Positions 23,917 to 31,757 of a stretch of DNA of 32,012 nt are shown here, one piece after another (position 1 is the first letter of the stretch; the number at the start of each line of letters is the position of its first letter). The notes beneath the pieces were generated by a model. It was not told the origin of the DNA, searched no databases, and was given only the letters and a program-made list of their open reading frames with translations. The stretch spans positions 1 through 32,012 of the forward strand of contig DVMP01000005.1 in assembly GCA_018714925.1 (NCBI GenBank). The letters run 5' to 3'. The stretch comes from Candidatus Allocopromorpha excrementigallinarum (GTDB lineage Bacteria; Bacillota; Clostridia; Peptostreptococcales; Anaerovoracaceae). The position numbers and the translations under genes were made by a program.

Positions 23917-25713
23917 TTACTGTGAATTTATTCCCAGCTCTGAAAGCTTTCTGTAAAGAGTTGCGCGGGAGAGTCCCAGCTCCTTGGCCACCAGCTCCTT
24001 TACACCGTTGTACTGTTTGAGCTTTCTCGTTATTATCTCCTTTTCGTAGAGCTTTACCTGCTCCGCCAGAGGTCTGTCAAGATTTTTAAACTTCACCATT
24101 TCCTCCTCCTTTTTAAGGATTCTCACAGGTACCTCGTCCATGGTTATGGTGCTCCCGAAGGCCATGTTGGTGCCGTATTCCACAGCGTTTTCCAGCTCTC
24201 TGACATTTCCCGGCCAGTCGTGATTTATGTAAAGCTCCTCCACCTCCGGAGAAAAGCCGATGATCTTCCTGTTCATAAAGGAATTGTACTTTTTCAGGAA
24301 ATGATACATCAGTGTACGGATATCCTCCTTTCGCTCTCTGAGAGGGGGTATGGAAAGAGGTATGACGCTGAGTCTGTAATAAAGATCCTCCCTGAACCTT
24401 CCCTCCTCTATAAGCTTCTCAAGGTCCTTGTTGGTGGCCGCTATAACACGGACGTCGACTATGATATTCTTGTTGCCTCCTACCCTTTCAAATCTCATAT
24501 TCTGAAGCACATGAAGGATCTTCACCTGAAGATGGAGAGGCATATCTCCTATTTCATCCAGAAATATGGTCCCCCCGTCGGCAAGCTCGAATTTTCCCGC
24601 CTTTCCCTTTTCGCTGGCTCCTGTGAAGGCTCCCTTTTCATAGCCGAAAAGCTCGCTTTCCAGAAGGTTTTCAGGTATGGCTCCGCAGTTAACGGTTATA
24701 AAGGGCTCATCCACTCGTGGGCTGGCGTAGTGTATGGCTTTGGCAAACATCTCCTTGCCTGTTCCGCTCTCTCCCGTTATCAGTACTGTGGAATTTCCTC
24801 TGGCTGTAATAAGAGCCTGTTTCTTCGCCAGCATTATCTTGTCGCTGGTTCCTATTATATCGTCAACGGTATTCTTTATGGCCCTTGTGTTAAAATTATA
24901 TACCAGCTTCTGAGCCTCCTCTATATCCCTGAATGAGACTACAGCTCCTCCTATTTCGTCCCCTTCTGAAAAAGGCTTGACGGTAACGATAAAGTGATAC
25001 TGCTTCTCTCCCATTTTGAAGATCTCTTCGTTTTCCGTATATCCTCTTCCCGTTTCAAGAACCTCTATGGCGGGACTGCCCGGCATAAAGCTGCTCACAT
25101 GCCTTCCCGTAAGATCTCTCTTTGTGGTGCCGAAAAGAACCGCGGCCCTGTTGTTGCAGTGCTTTACATAACCTCTCTGATCGAGAGCGAGAATACCCTC
25201 GTGGGCGGTTTCCAGCACAGTAAGCATCTCGTCTCTGGACATTTCGGCGTTTTCCAGGCTCTTCTGCTGGCTGGCCTTGGCTGCCAGCAGATCAGCCATC
25301 TTTTCCACAAAGACTATCATATTTTTGTTCTTGTCGGAGAGTATTTTCTTCTGTTTTTCATCGAAGGCGACAAGGCCTATTATTCCTATGGTTTTTCCCT
25401 TGAGAACTATGGGAGTGCAGATTTCGGCCAGCTCCCCGTAGGCTGTCATCCCTCTCCCCGTAACATCGTAATCCTCTTCCTTTTTGGCGTCGGCCACATA
25501 CTGGGTCGTTCCCGTGCGGAGAACTCTGGCATACAGGTAGTCGCTTTCCAGATCTCCGTTTTCCTCCTTCTGACCTATTTTATACTGATAAGCTCCCGTG
25601 CCGCCCAGTATATTCAGCTCGTCATCGACTATCTCCACCTCTATTCCCAGCACTATGCTGACGGCTTCAGCCACCTGCTGTACGCTTTCCTGTATACCGT
25701 TAAGTACCGACAT
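23917..25713 (-). CDS. Sigma-54-dependent transcriptional activator (sensor-PAS-AAA+-Fis)
   Basis: An enhancer-binding protein of 598 residues that remodels sigma-54 RNA polymerase by ATP hydrolysis. Order: an N-terminal GAF-like or CdaR-like ligand-sensing domain (about 1-145, ending ICTPIVLKGKTIGIIGLVAF), a PAS domain (about 160-270, ILALDQRGYVKHCNNRAAVLFG), and an AAA+ domain with Walker A GESGTGKE (near 314-321), the sigma-54 contact loop GAFTGA (361-366), Walker B GTIFLDE (381-387) and the GNVRELEN box (near 501-508). A Fis-type HTH closes it (VAKELGLSRATLYRKLSELG, near 575-594). The start is ATG 25711-25713, 8 nt after GGAAGG; GTG and ATG codons slightly upstream are too close. The PAS/GAF sensing suggests control of a catabolic set, perhaps the pyrimidine genes to the right, but I found no -24/-12 promoter there. 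Confidence 0.92.
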   Translation of the reverse strand: MSVLNGIQESVQQVAEAVSIVLGIEVEIVDDELNILGGTGAYQYKIGQKEENGDLESDYLYARVLRTGTTQYVADAKKEEDYDVTGRGMTAYGELAEICTPIVLKGKTIGIIGLVAFDEKQKKILSDKNKNMIVFVEKMADLLAAKASQQKSLENAEMSRDEMLTVLETAHEGILALDQRGYVKHCNNRAAVLFGTTKRDLTGRHVSSFMPGSPAIEVLETGRGYTENEEIFKMGEKQYHFIVTVKPFSEGDEIGGAVVSFRDIEEAQKLVYNFNTRAIKNTVDDIIGTSDKIMLAKKQALITARGNSTVLITGESGTGKEMFAKAIHYASPRVDEPFITVNCGAIPENLLESELFGYEKGAFTGASEKGKAGKFELADGGTIFLDEIGDMPLHLQVKILHVLQNMRFERVGGNKNIIVDVRVIAATNKDLEKLIEEGRFREDLYYRLSVIPLSIPPLRERKEDIRTLMYHFLKKYNSFMNRKIIGFSPEVEELYINHDWPGNVRELENAVEYGTNMAFGSTITMDEVPVRILKKEEEMVKFKNLDRPLAEQVKLYEKEIITRKLKQYNGVKELVAKELGLSRATLYRKLSELGINSQ

Positions 25714-25734
25714 TTTCATCACCTTCCAAAATAG

Positions 25735-25770
25735 AAAAATAAACTCAGTATATTTCCTGAGTTTATTTTA
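25735..25770 (-). terminator. Intrinsic terminator after the beta-CASP RNase gene
   Basis: AAATAAACTCAG pairs with CTGAGTTTATTT (12 bp, 25737-25768) and on minus ends in TTTTTCTATTTT. It lies only about 20 nt before the activator start, so the activator is either expressed by read-through or from a promoter I could not see. Confidence 0.85.
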
Positions 25771-25840
25771 ACATAATACAACTATAGCGATAAAGAAATT
25801 TTCTCAAATTTAATATTCCTGTTTCTTTTATGATAAAATT

Positions 25841-27505
25841 TTACGCGTTTTCCTCCGGCCTGTCTTCCTCGGATATTGCCGCGCCCAGATTTATCGTTGA
25901 TTTTTCAAGCTCTAAAACGATATTGTTTATTTTAGCCAGACGCTCCGTGGAAATATCATCTTCGAGAGCGAGATTCGCGTTATAAAGAATATCCTCTATT
26001 CTGCTGTGTATATCCGATATATTGTTTTTGGTTTTTATTTTCGTTTCCTCGTCGACAGCCTCCTTCATGGCCTGCTCCATATTGACTATCTCATCCTTTT
26101 CCAGCAGGAATTCGGAATTGCCTGTAACCACTACAGGATGATAGCCCAGCTCCTTTTCAACTGTCTTCGCGAAGTCAGCCTTTGACTCAGACTCGCCGTG
26201 AACCAGGAAAATATGCTTAGGCTCCTTCTTAAATCCCTTGAGCCAGGCCAGCAGGCCGTTTCTGTCAGCGTGTCCGGAAAACCCTTCAAGATTGTAGATT
26301 TTAGCGTTAACCTGGATTTTTTCTCCGAAAAGCGTTACCTCTTCAGCTCCCTCCAGGAGCATCCTTCCAAGGGTGCCTTCGGCCTGATAGCCTACAAATA
26401 CTATGCTGGATTTTCTGTTCCACAGATTGTGCTTAAGATGGTGACGTATTCTTCCCGCCTCGCACATTCCGCTGGCCGATATTATAACCTTGGGATCAGG
26501 GTTGTTGTTGAGCCATATGGATTCCTCGCTGGTTCTGGTAAACTTCAGGTTTTTAAAGTCAAGAGGGTTATCTCCTCTGGCTATGTACTCCTTGGTCTCA
26601 TCATCAAATACCTGGGCGTTTTTCTTAAAAACCTCTGTCGCCGTGGTCGCCATGGGGCTGTCCACATATACCATGATGTCCTCAAAATATTTTCTGTACT
26701 CATTGTCGCTGTCGTATACCCTGTTTAGCTCATATATGAGCTCCTGAGTCCTTCCTACCGCAAAGGAAGGTATTACAGTCGTTCCTCCCCGCTGGGTGGT
26801 TTCTATTATTATATCCATCAGCTTTCTCACATCCATGGCGTTTGCAGGATGAACTCTGTTGCCGTAGGTGGTCTCCATTATAAGGTAATCGGCCTTCTTT
26901 ATTATTGTGGGATTGCGCAGTATGGGCCTTTCCATAACTCCCAGATCTCCTGAGAACACTATTTTCGACACATTGTCTCCCTCGCTGACCCAGAGCTCCG
27001 TTATGGCCGAGCCCAGTATGTGCCCCGCGTCGTTAAAGACTATTTTCATTTCCTCATTAAGCTCTATAAGCTGGTCATAGAGTACAGGTCTTACGTATTT
27101 AAGGGAATCGACGGCGTCATTATACGTATAAAGCGGCTCTACGGCGGGCCTTCCCGCTCTCTCGTTTTTTCTGTTCTTCCATTCCGCCTCCTTCTCATGT
27201 ATGTATCCGCTGTCCTTGAGCATTACGTCCAGAAGATCCGCGGTGGCGTCGGTGCAGTATATCTGCCCCTTAAAGCCTCTGTTGACGAGAAGAGGGATTC
27301 TTCCGCAGTGGTCTATGTGAGCATGGCTCAGTATTACGTAATCTATTTCCGCCGGATTAAAGGGAAAATCCTCGTAATTCAGGGCCTCCTGGGCCTTTCC
27401 TCCCTGAAACTGCCCGCAGTCCAGAAGCACTTTATGTTTTTCGGTTGTTATAAGGTGGCAGGAGCCTGTAACTCCAGTTGAGGCTCCGCAAAACTGTATC
27501 TTCAT
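25841..27505 (-). CDS. MBL-fold beta-CASP ribonuclease (CPSF-like)
   Basis: A 554-residue zinc metallo-hydrolase of the RNA-processing beta-CASP group (YSH1/CPSF73-like, as in Thermus TTHA0252). The metal ligands are visible: HAHIDH (His61, His63, Asp65, His66), DAGHILGSA (near 160) and SGDLG (near 186). The beta-CASP insertion shows PSFAVGRTQEL (near 247), the ISASGMCEAGRIRHHL motif (near 345-360), the SGHAD His (near 413) and the HGES motif (near 437), followed by an unusual C-terminal tail of about 90 residues with helical, acidic character. The ATG follows GGAGGATAAT. It is probably an endo/exoribonuclease; its RNA targets are unknown. It has its own promoter and terminator. Confidence 0.9.
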   Translation of the reverse strand: MKIQFCGASTGVTGSCHLITTEKHKVLLDCGQFQGGKAQEALNYEDFPFNPAEIDYVILSHAHIDHCGRIPLLVNRGFKGQIYCTDATADLLDVMLKDSGYIHEKEAEWKNRKNERAGRPAVEPLYTYNDAVDSLKYVRPVLYDQLIELNEEMKIVFNDAGHILGSAITELWVSEGDNVSKIVFSGDLGVMERPILRNPTIIKKADYLIMETTYGNRVHPANAMDVRKLMDIIIETTQRGGTTVIPSFAVGRTQELIYELNRVYDSDNEYRKYFEDIMVYVDSPMATTATEVFKKNAQVFDDETKEYIARGDNPLDFKNLKFTRTSEESIWLNNNPDPKVIISASGMCEAGRIRHHLKHNLWNRKSSIVFVGYQAEGTLGRMLLEGAEEVTLFGEKIQVNAKIYNLEGFSGHADRNGLLAWLKGFKKEPKHIFLVHGESESKADFAKTVEKELGYHPVVVTGNSEFLLEKDEIVNMEQAMKEAVDEETKIKTKNNISDIHSRIEDILYNANLALEDDISTERLAKINNIVLELEKSTINLGAAISEEDRPEENA

Positions 27506-27551
27506 ATTATCCTCCTTGCAGGGAATCCTTGTCTTTTACACCGGTATATTA

Positions 27552-27580
27552 ATTATACCCTCTCGCGCTTCTGATTTCCA
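27552..27580 (-). promoter_or_regulatory. Promoter of the beta-CASP RNase gene
   Basis: Minus strand TGGAAA (27575-27580), 17-nt spacer, TATAAT (27552-27557). The -10 lies in an inverted repeat GGTATA-ATTAA-TATACC (27542-27558), which could be an operator. Confidence 0.6.
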
Positions 27581-27601
27581 CTCTTTGATGGAGTATGGGA
27601 A

Positions 27602-27632
27602 AAAAGAAAAGCCGTCCCCTGAGGGACAGCCC
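27602..27632 (-). terminator. Intrinsic terminator after preA
   Basis: Minus strand GGGCTGTCCC, loop TCAG, GGGACGGC, then TTTTC: an 8-bp stem with one GU pair, 30-60 nt past the preA stop. Confidence 0.85.
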
Positions 27633-27664
27633 TTCTCAATAAATAAGTCTAAGTGTAGTTTGAC

Positions 27665-28954
27665 CTATTCGTAATGCTTTTTAACGGTAACGTCTACCTG
27701 CTTTCTGCCTTCCTTCCACTTGATTTCTCCCGGCGTTATGCACTCCTGTACAGGGCATACGTTGAGACAGAGGTGGCAGCCGACGCAGTTATCGTTTAAT
27801 ACAGGTCTTCTCTTCTTTTCATCCCAGTCAATGGCCTGGTGAGCCGCGTCATAGCATGATACATAGCATCTTCCGCAGCCGATGCACTTCTTGTCATCAA
27901 AGTCAGGCAGAACCTTGAAGTCTCTGTTGAGATCCTCAGCAGGGATAATGTTAGGAAGCGCCACTCCGATGAAGTCCTCGAGGCTTTCGTATCCTCTTTC
28001 ATCCATAAAGTGCATCATTCCTGATATCATATCCTCTACGATTCTGTATCCGTACTGCATGATGGCAGTTGTAACCTGAACGTTTCTGCAGCCGAGAGCC
28101 AGGAACTCGGCGGCGTCTCTCCATGTTTCTATACCGCCTATACCCGACATTTCGTGGCCGTGACCGTAATCGTGCTTGCCCTGCTTAACCAGCTCGTGAA
28201 TACCCTGATCCTGAAGAACCTGAGCGCAGAATCTCAAAGCTATAGGCTTTACGGCGGCTCCGGAATATCCTGATATTGAGGACTTTCCGTTTACAACAGG
28301 CATTGCCGTCATGTTTTCAAAATCTATATTGGTTATGGATTTTATAGTGTTTATGGCCGATACCGCGGCGGCTCCGCCCTTGATGGCCGCTCTGGCGTGC
28401 TCCTCCATGTTCTTGCAGTTCGGAGTCATCTTGGCGATAAACGGAATGTCCGTAGTCTCCGCTACAGCTCTTGAGTAGGTTTCTACCAGCTCGTTGTTGG
28501 TACCAACGTCCGAACCCATGTCGTGGCTTGTCATCTGAGGACATGAGAAGTTACCTTCAATGAGAGGCACTCCGCATTCGTCGCACATTTTAGCCAGCTG
28601 CTTCCATTCCTCTACGCTGCTTCCCATAATGGAGGCAACCATTACGTGGTCAGGATAATCTCTCATGAGCTTATACATGTTCTCGAAGTTTACTTCCGTC
28701 GGCTTGTCGGAAATCTGCTCCATGTTCTTAAAGCCTACCCATGGAAGACCTTCCTTGTTGGTCTGGTCGAATCTAGGGGAGCATTCGTCGGCTACGAATA
28801 TACCTATTGTCTTGTAGAAAACTCCGCCCCATCCTGTTTCAAAACACTTGGCAACCATCTCGTAATTACTTCCAACCGGTGAAGATGAAAGGAAGAACGG
28901 ATTCTGACATTTAACACCTAAATAATCTATTGATAAATCTTTCTTAACTGCCAT
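27665..28954 (-). CDS. preA: NAD-dependent dihydropyrimidine dehydrogenase, subunit PreA
   Basis: The catalytic subunit that reduces uracil and thymine to the 5,6-dihydro forms with electrons delivered by PreT. The 429 residues comprise a DHODH-like FMN TIM barrel (about 1-310; NFSCPQMTSHDMGSDVG near 154-170, KMTPN near 194, VNGKSSISGYSG near 220-231, SGIGGIETW near 269) and a C-terminal pair of 4Fe-4S motifs: C357/C360/C363/C367 and C390/C393/C396/C400. The sequence resembles E. coli PreA closely along its length. It begins one base after the preT stop, with its GGAG site inside the end of preT, so the two are coupled. Gut bacterial PreTA is known to inactivate 5-fluorouracil, so the same activity can be expected here. 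Confidence 0.95.
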   Translation of the reverse strand: MAVKKDLSIDYLGVKCQNPFFLSSSPVGSNYEMVAKCFETGWGGVFYKTIGIFVADECSPRFDQTNKEGLPWVGFKNMEQISDKPTEVNFENMYKLMRDYPDHVMVASIMGSSVEEWKQLAKMCDECGVPLIEGNFSCPQMTSHDMGSDVGTNNELVETYSRAVAETTDIPFIAKMTPNCKNMEEHARAAIKGGAAAVSAINTIKSITNIDFENMTAMPVVNGKSSISGYSGAAVKPIALRFCAQVLQDQGIHELVKQGKHDYGHGHEMSGIGGIETWRDAAEFLALGCRNVQVTTAIMQYGYRIVEDMISGMMHFMDERGYESLEDFIGVALPNIIPAEDLNRDFKVLPDFDDKKCIGCGRCYVSCYDAAHQAIDWDEKKRRPVLNDNCVGCHLCLNVCPVQECITPGEIKWKEGRKQVDVTVKKHYE

Positions 28955-28955
28955 T

Positions 28956-30215
28956 CTATTTCACTCCTTTCTTTTCGAGATAAGCCATCATGGCCGCTGC
29001 CGCTTCCTTACCTTCGGCAACCGCTTCAACGACAGTCTTTCCGCCGTTTACTACATCGCCGGCAGCGAAGAATTTGCCGCCCGCCTTGCCCTTTGAGGCC
29101 TTAACGGTTCCCTTATCAGTAACCTTTACGTCAGCTATGGCAGTAATATCTTCCGCCTTCTGGCCTGTAGCGAAAACTATGGTGTCGGCGCTGAGAGTAA
29201 GCTTTGCCGCCTCGTCTCTGAATCCGGCAAAATCAACAGCCTCTACCTTTTTATTTCCCTTAATAGCCGCCGGGGCCATTCCCGTGGTGATGCCTATCCC
29301 CAGGGAAAGAGCATAATGGAACTCGTTTATATTTCCCGGAGCTTCCTCAAGAGTTCTTCTGTAAACGATCTTAACATCTTCAGCTCCCAGAAGCTTGGCA
29401 GTTACCGCACAGTCCACGGCAACGTCTCCGCCGCCTACTACCAGCACTCTCTTTCCCGGATCAAAATCGGTTTTCTTTGTTCTGGCGTTCTTAAGGAAGT
29501 CTACCGCTGAGTATACGCCCTCAAGATCTATTCCGTCTATCTTAGGAAGGTTTGACGCCCACAGACCCGCTCCTACGAACACAGCGTCATAGTCGGCGAG
29601 ATCTTCAGCCTTTACTTCTCTGTTGAATTCAAACTTTACTCCAAGGCCCTTTACCTGAGCGATATCGTGGTCTACTACAGACTGAGGAAGTCTGCTAGGG
29701 GTGATGCCGTATGTCAGCACGCCGCCGGCCTTTTCCTCTCTTTCAAATATGGTTACTCTGTAGCCCTCCTTTGCCAGCTCAGAGGCGCATGCCAGGGAAG
29801 CAGGTCCCGCTCCCACGCAGGCTATCTTGGCATCCTTTTTCTTTGAAGGAGCCTTTAAGGTCTTCATCTTGAATACCTTTTCCTGCTCAATGGCGTATCT
29901 CTGGAGCTTTCCTATTTCTATAGGTCTGTCTATACCGCATCTGCTGCAGGCTTCTTCACACAATCTGTCATAAGGACAGACTCTGGCGCAGCTTCCTCCG
30001 AGAATATTGTTTTCTCTGATGGTTTCAGCCGCTCCCTTAACATTTCTGAACCTTATGGATCTTATGAACTTGGCCGGGTCAGTTCCGGCAGGGCATCCCT
30101 GACTGCACGGCGCGTCGTGGCAGAGCAGGCATCTTGCCGCTTCTTCCATAGCTGTTCTGTGAGTAAATCCAGCTACGGCTTCAGCAGTATACTTTGCTTT
30201 TACTACTTTACTCAA
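28956..30215 (-). CDS. preT: NAD-dependent dihydropyrimidine dehydrogenase, subunit PreT
   Basis: The flavoprotein partner of PreA, passing electrons between NAD(P)H, FAD and Fe-S centres. The 419 residues begin with a Fer4_20-type cysteine domain (CLLCHDAPCSQGCPAG near 29-44; GGSCARVCPYDRLCEEAC near 73-90). An FAD-binding Rossmann motif (CVGAGPASLACASE near 132) and an NAD-binding motif (VVGGGDVAVDCAV near 259) follow, and the C-terminal FAD region reads GKFFAAGDVVNGGKTVVEAVAEG. The GPAS variant of the FAD motif recalls mammalian dihydropyrimidine dehydrogenase. The start is TTG 30213-30215, 7 nt after GGAGG. A strong terminator separates it from the upstream amidase gene, so either read-through or an unseen promoter drives preTA. 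Confidence 0.95.
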   Translation of the reverse strand: MSKVVKAKYTAEAVAGFTHRTAMEEAARCLLCHDAPCSQGCPAGTDPAKFIRSIRFRNVKGAAETIRENNILGGSCARVCPYDRLCEEACSRCGIDRPIEIGKLQRYAIEQEKVFKMKTLKAPSKKKDAKIACVGAGPASLACASELAKEGYRVTIFEREEKAGGVLTYGITPSRLPQSVVDHDIAQVKGLGVKFEFNREVKAEDLADYDAVFVGAGLWASNLPKIDGIDLEGVYSAVDFLKNARTKKTDFDPGKRVLVVGGGDVAVDCAVTAKLLGAEDVKIVYRRTLEEAPGNINEFHYALSLGIGITTGMAPAAIKGNKKVEAVDFAGFRDEAAKLTLSADTIVFATGQKAEDITAIADVKVTDKGTVKASKGKAGGKFFAAGDVVNGGKTVVEAVAEGKEAAAAMMAYLEKKGVK

Positions 30216-30241
30216 TTTAATTCCTCCTTACGGCATTTTGC

Positions 30242-30254
30242 TCATAGCTTATGA
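30242..30254. repeat. Small palindrome TCATA-GCT-TATGA upstream of preT
   Basis: A 5-bp inverted repeat between the amidase terminator and the preT ribosome site, at the place where an operator for preTA would be expected. Short, so of uncertain meaning. Confidence 0.3.
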
Positions 30255-30309
30255 TAAAAAAGCTGCATTTCCATCGGCTTCTTTATTGAGGTCTTTTGAA
30301 AATGCAGCT
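30255..30309 (-). terminator. Intrinsic terminator after the amidase gene
   Basis: AGCTGCATTT (30261-30270) pairs with AAATGCAGCT (30300-30309), a perfect 10-bp stem; on minus it runs into TTTTTT. It lies in the 136-nt gap before preT and may act as an attenuator for it. Confidence 0.85.
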
Positions 30310-30351
30310 ATACCAACCGGTTAAGCGAACTTTTTCAGTCCGTCTTCAGGA

Positions 30352-31632
30352 CTAGTCGTAGAACTTGTCAGCCTTGAGAACGGCGTTAAGAGTAGCTGTA
30401 GCTACAGTTGTGCAGTCCTCGTCGGATACTCTCTCATCCTCACAGTGGGAAAGTCCGGCCTTTGTTCTGGCAAACAGCATGGTGGTAGGGATCATGTAAG
30501 CGCAGAACTGTGCATCGTGTCCGGCTCCTGACAGTATCTTCTGCCATTTTACTCCCATCTCCTCCATGGATTCTTCAACAAAGCCCACAAGGTTCTTGTC
30601 AAAGTATACCGTATCTCTTACCCACTGCTCCTCTATATCGCATGTACATTTGCACCATTCTTCCGCTGCCATTTCCTTGAGAATATCCATTACCTTCTGT
30701 CTCAGCTCAGGATCAGGATGTCTTACGTCCAGGGAGAACTCAGCCTCGTCATTTATACATGTGTGGATTCCAGGGTGTACATATATTTCTCCCGTAGTGT
30801 ATACGAATTCAGGATCCTGTCCCTCATTGAGCTCGTCAAATCTCTTGTGCATCTCGCACAGGAAGGCCGCCGCCGCATAGAGAGCGTCATGTCTCTTTGC
30901 CATTGGGAAGGTGCCCGCATGAGCGGTAAATCCGTGGAATCTTACTCTGTAGTTAAACATTCCCATTACCAGCTGTACAGCTCCCACTTCGTTGCCGTTA
31001 TCCTCAAGGATAGGTCCCTGCTCAAGGTGAGCCTCAAACATGGCGCAGTATTTGTCAGGGCTTATTCTGTTGGCCTTATCTCCCTTGTAAGGAGATGCTG
31101 CCAGAGCTTCTCCGAAGTTGGCGAATTCGCTTTCATCCATCGGCTTCGACTTCATCATATTCTCATACTTGAAGTTCTTGGCCAGCTCAGGCGGAAGGTA
31201 ATCGTTGCAGATTATTCCCGATACCATCATTGCAGGCGGATAAAGTGATCCTTCCTCGTTTGTCCAGATCATCGCCGTAAGAGGATGCTTATGAGGAATA
31301 TTTTCCTTTACTACAGTTTCAAGAACCTCCATTCCCGTCATTACTCCGAGAATTCCGTCGTAATTTCCTCCGTTCTTTACGGAGTCGCAGTGGGAGCCCA
31401 TTACGATTCTCTTGGCGTTTGGATCCGAGCCCTCTATGGTCGCGTACATACATGCTACGTCGTCGCATTCCACCTTGGCTCCTATGGCTTCCATTCTCTT
31501 TTTGAACTCCGCTCTCGCCATGTTGGCTTCAGGTGAAAGGGAGTATCTTGTGATTCCGCCGTGTCCCGCGTCTCCGTACTTGGCGAATGTTCTGATTTTG
31601 TCCGACATTCTTTCTAAACTACACTTATACAT
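30352..31632 (-). CDS. M20-family Zn-dependent amidase (beta-ureidopropionase / N-carbamoyl-amino-acid hydrolase)
   Basis: A hydantoinase/carbamoylase-family amidohydrolase of 426 residues that hydrolyses N-carbamoyl groups. The dinuclear metal site is visible: His81 (GSHCDS), Asp92 (YDGILG), Glu126-Glu127 (NEEGS), His202 (AHLEQGP) and His396 (LSHCED); a dimerisation lid domain with FHGFTAHAGTFPM lies between. Next to preTA the natural role is the last step of reductive pyrimidine degradation, N-carbamoyl-beta-alanine to beta-alanine, CO2 and ammonia. Allantoate amidohydrolase and L-carbamoylase are related alternatives that sequence alone does not exclude. The start is ATG 31630-31632, 9 nt after GGAGG; the ATG three codons earlier abuts the ribosome site. 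No dihydropyrimidinase gene for the middle step is in the window. Confidence 0.88.
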   Translation of the reverse strand: MYKCSLERMSDKIRTFAKYGDAGHGGITRYSLSPEANMARAEFKKRMEAIGAKVECDDVACMYATIEGSDPNAKRIVMGSHCDSVKNGGNYDGILGVMTGMEVLETVVKENIPHKHPLTAMIWTNEEGSLYPPAMMVSGIICNDYLPPELAKNFKYENMMKSKPMDESEFANFGEALAASPYKGDKANRISPDKYCAMFEAHLEQGPILEDNGNEVGAVQLVMGMFNYRVRFHGFTAHAGTFPMAKRHDALYAAAAFLCEMHKRFDELNEGQDPEFVYTTGEIYVHPGIHTCINDEAEFSLDVRHPDPELRQKVMDILKEMAAEEWCKCTCDIEEQWVRDTVYFDKNLVGFVEESMEEMGVKWQKILSGAGHDAQFCAYMIPTTMLFARTKAGLSHCEDERVSDEDCTTVATATLNAVLKADKFYD

Positions 31633-31702
31633 AACCTTCATCCTCCTTTTTTGAAAAGATATTGAAAACCGTTTCCGGCCTTGTAACCAGTTTCATAATA
31701 CT

Positions 31703-31730
31703 ATAATAACATGTTTTCAGAATATTTCAA
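31703..31730 (-). promoter_or_regulatory. Promoter of the amidase gene
   Basis: Minus strand TTGAAA (31725-31730), 16-nt spacer ending in TGT, then TATTAT (31703-31708), an extended -10. It gives a 5' leader of about 65 nt. Confidence 0.6.
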
Positions 31731-31757
31731 GTCTTTTTTCTCAATTCCGTTAATAAA

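Noticed and set aside
24571..24576. C6 run in the sigma-54 activator gene as a further phase-variable tract
   Set aside because: It is only six bases, within coding sequence, in the conserved AAA+ region where slippage would destroy the protein; not comparable to the G8/G9 promoter tracts.
11940..27560. Recurring ACCGGTATA-like palindromes (near 11955, 8990 and 27541) as a common operator
   Set aside because: They share only about 8-9 bases, sit in different contexts (terminator, T-box, promoter) and differ around the core, so chance is more likely.
28440..28500. Absence in PreA of the active-site Cys of mammalian dihydropyrimidine dehydrogenase (position filled by Val in GSDVG)
   Set aside because: From memory the E. 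coli PreA has the same GSDVG sequence, so this appears normal for the bacterial family rather than a defect.
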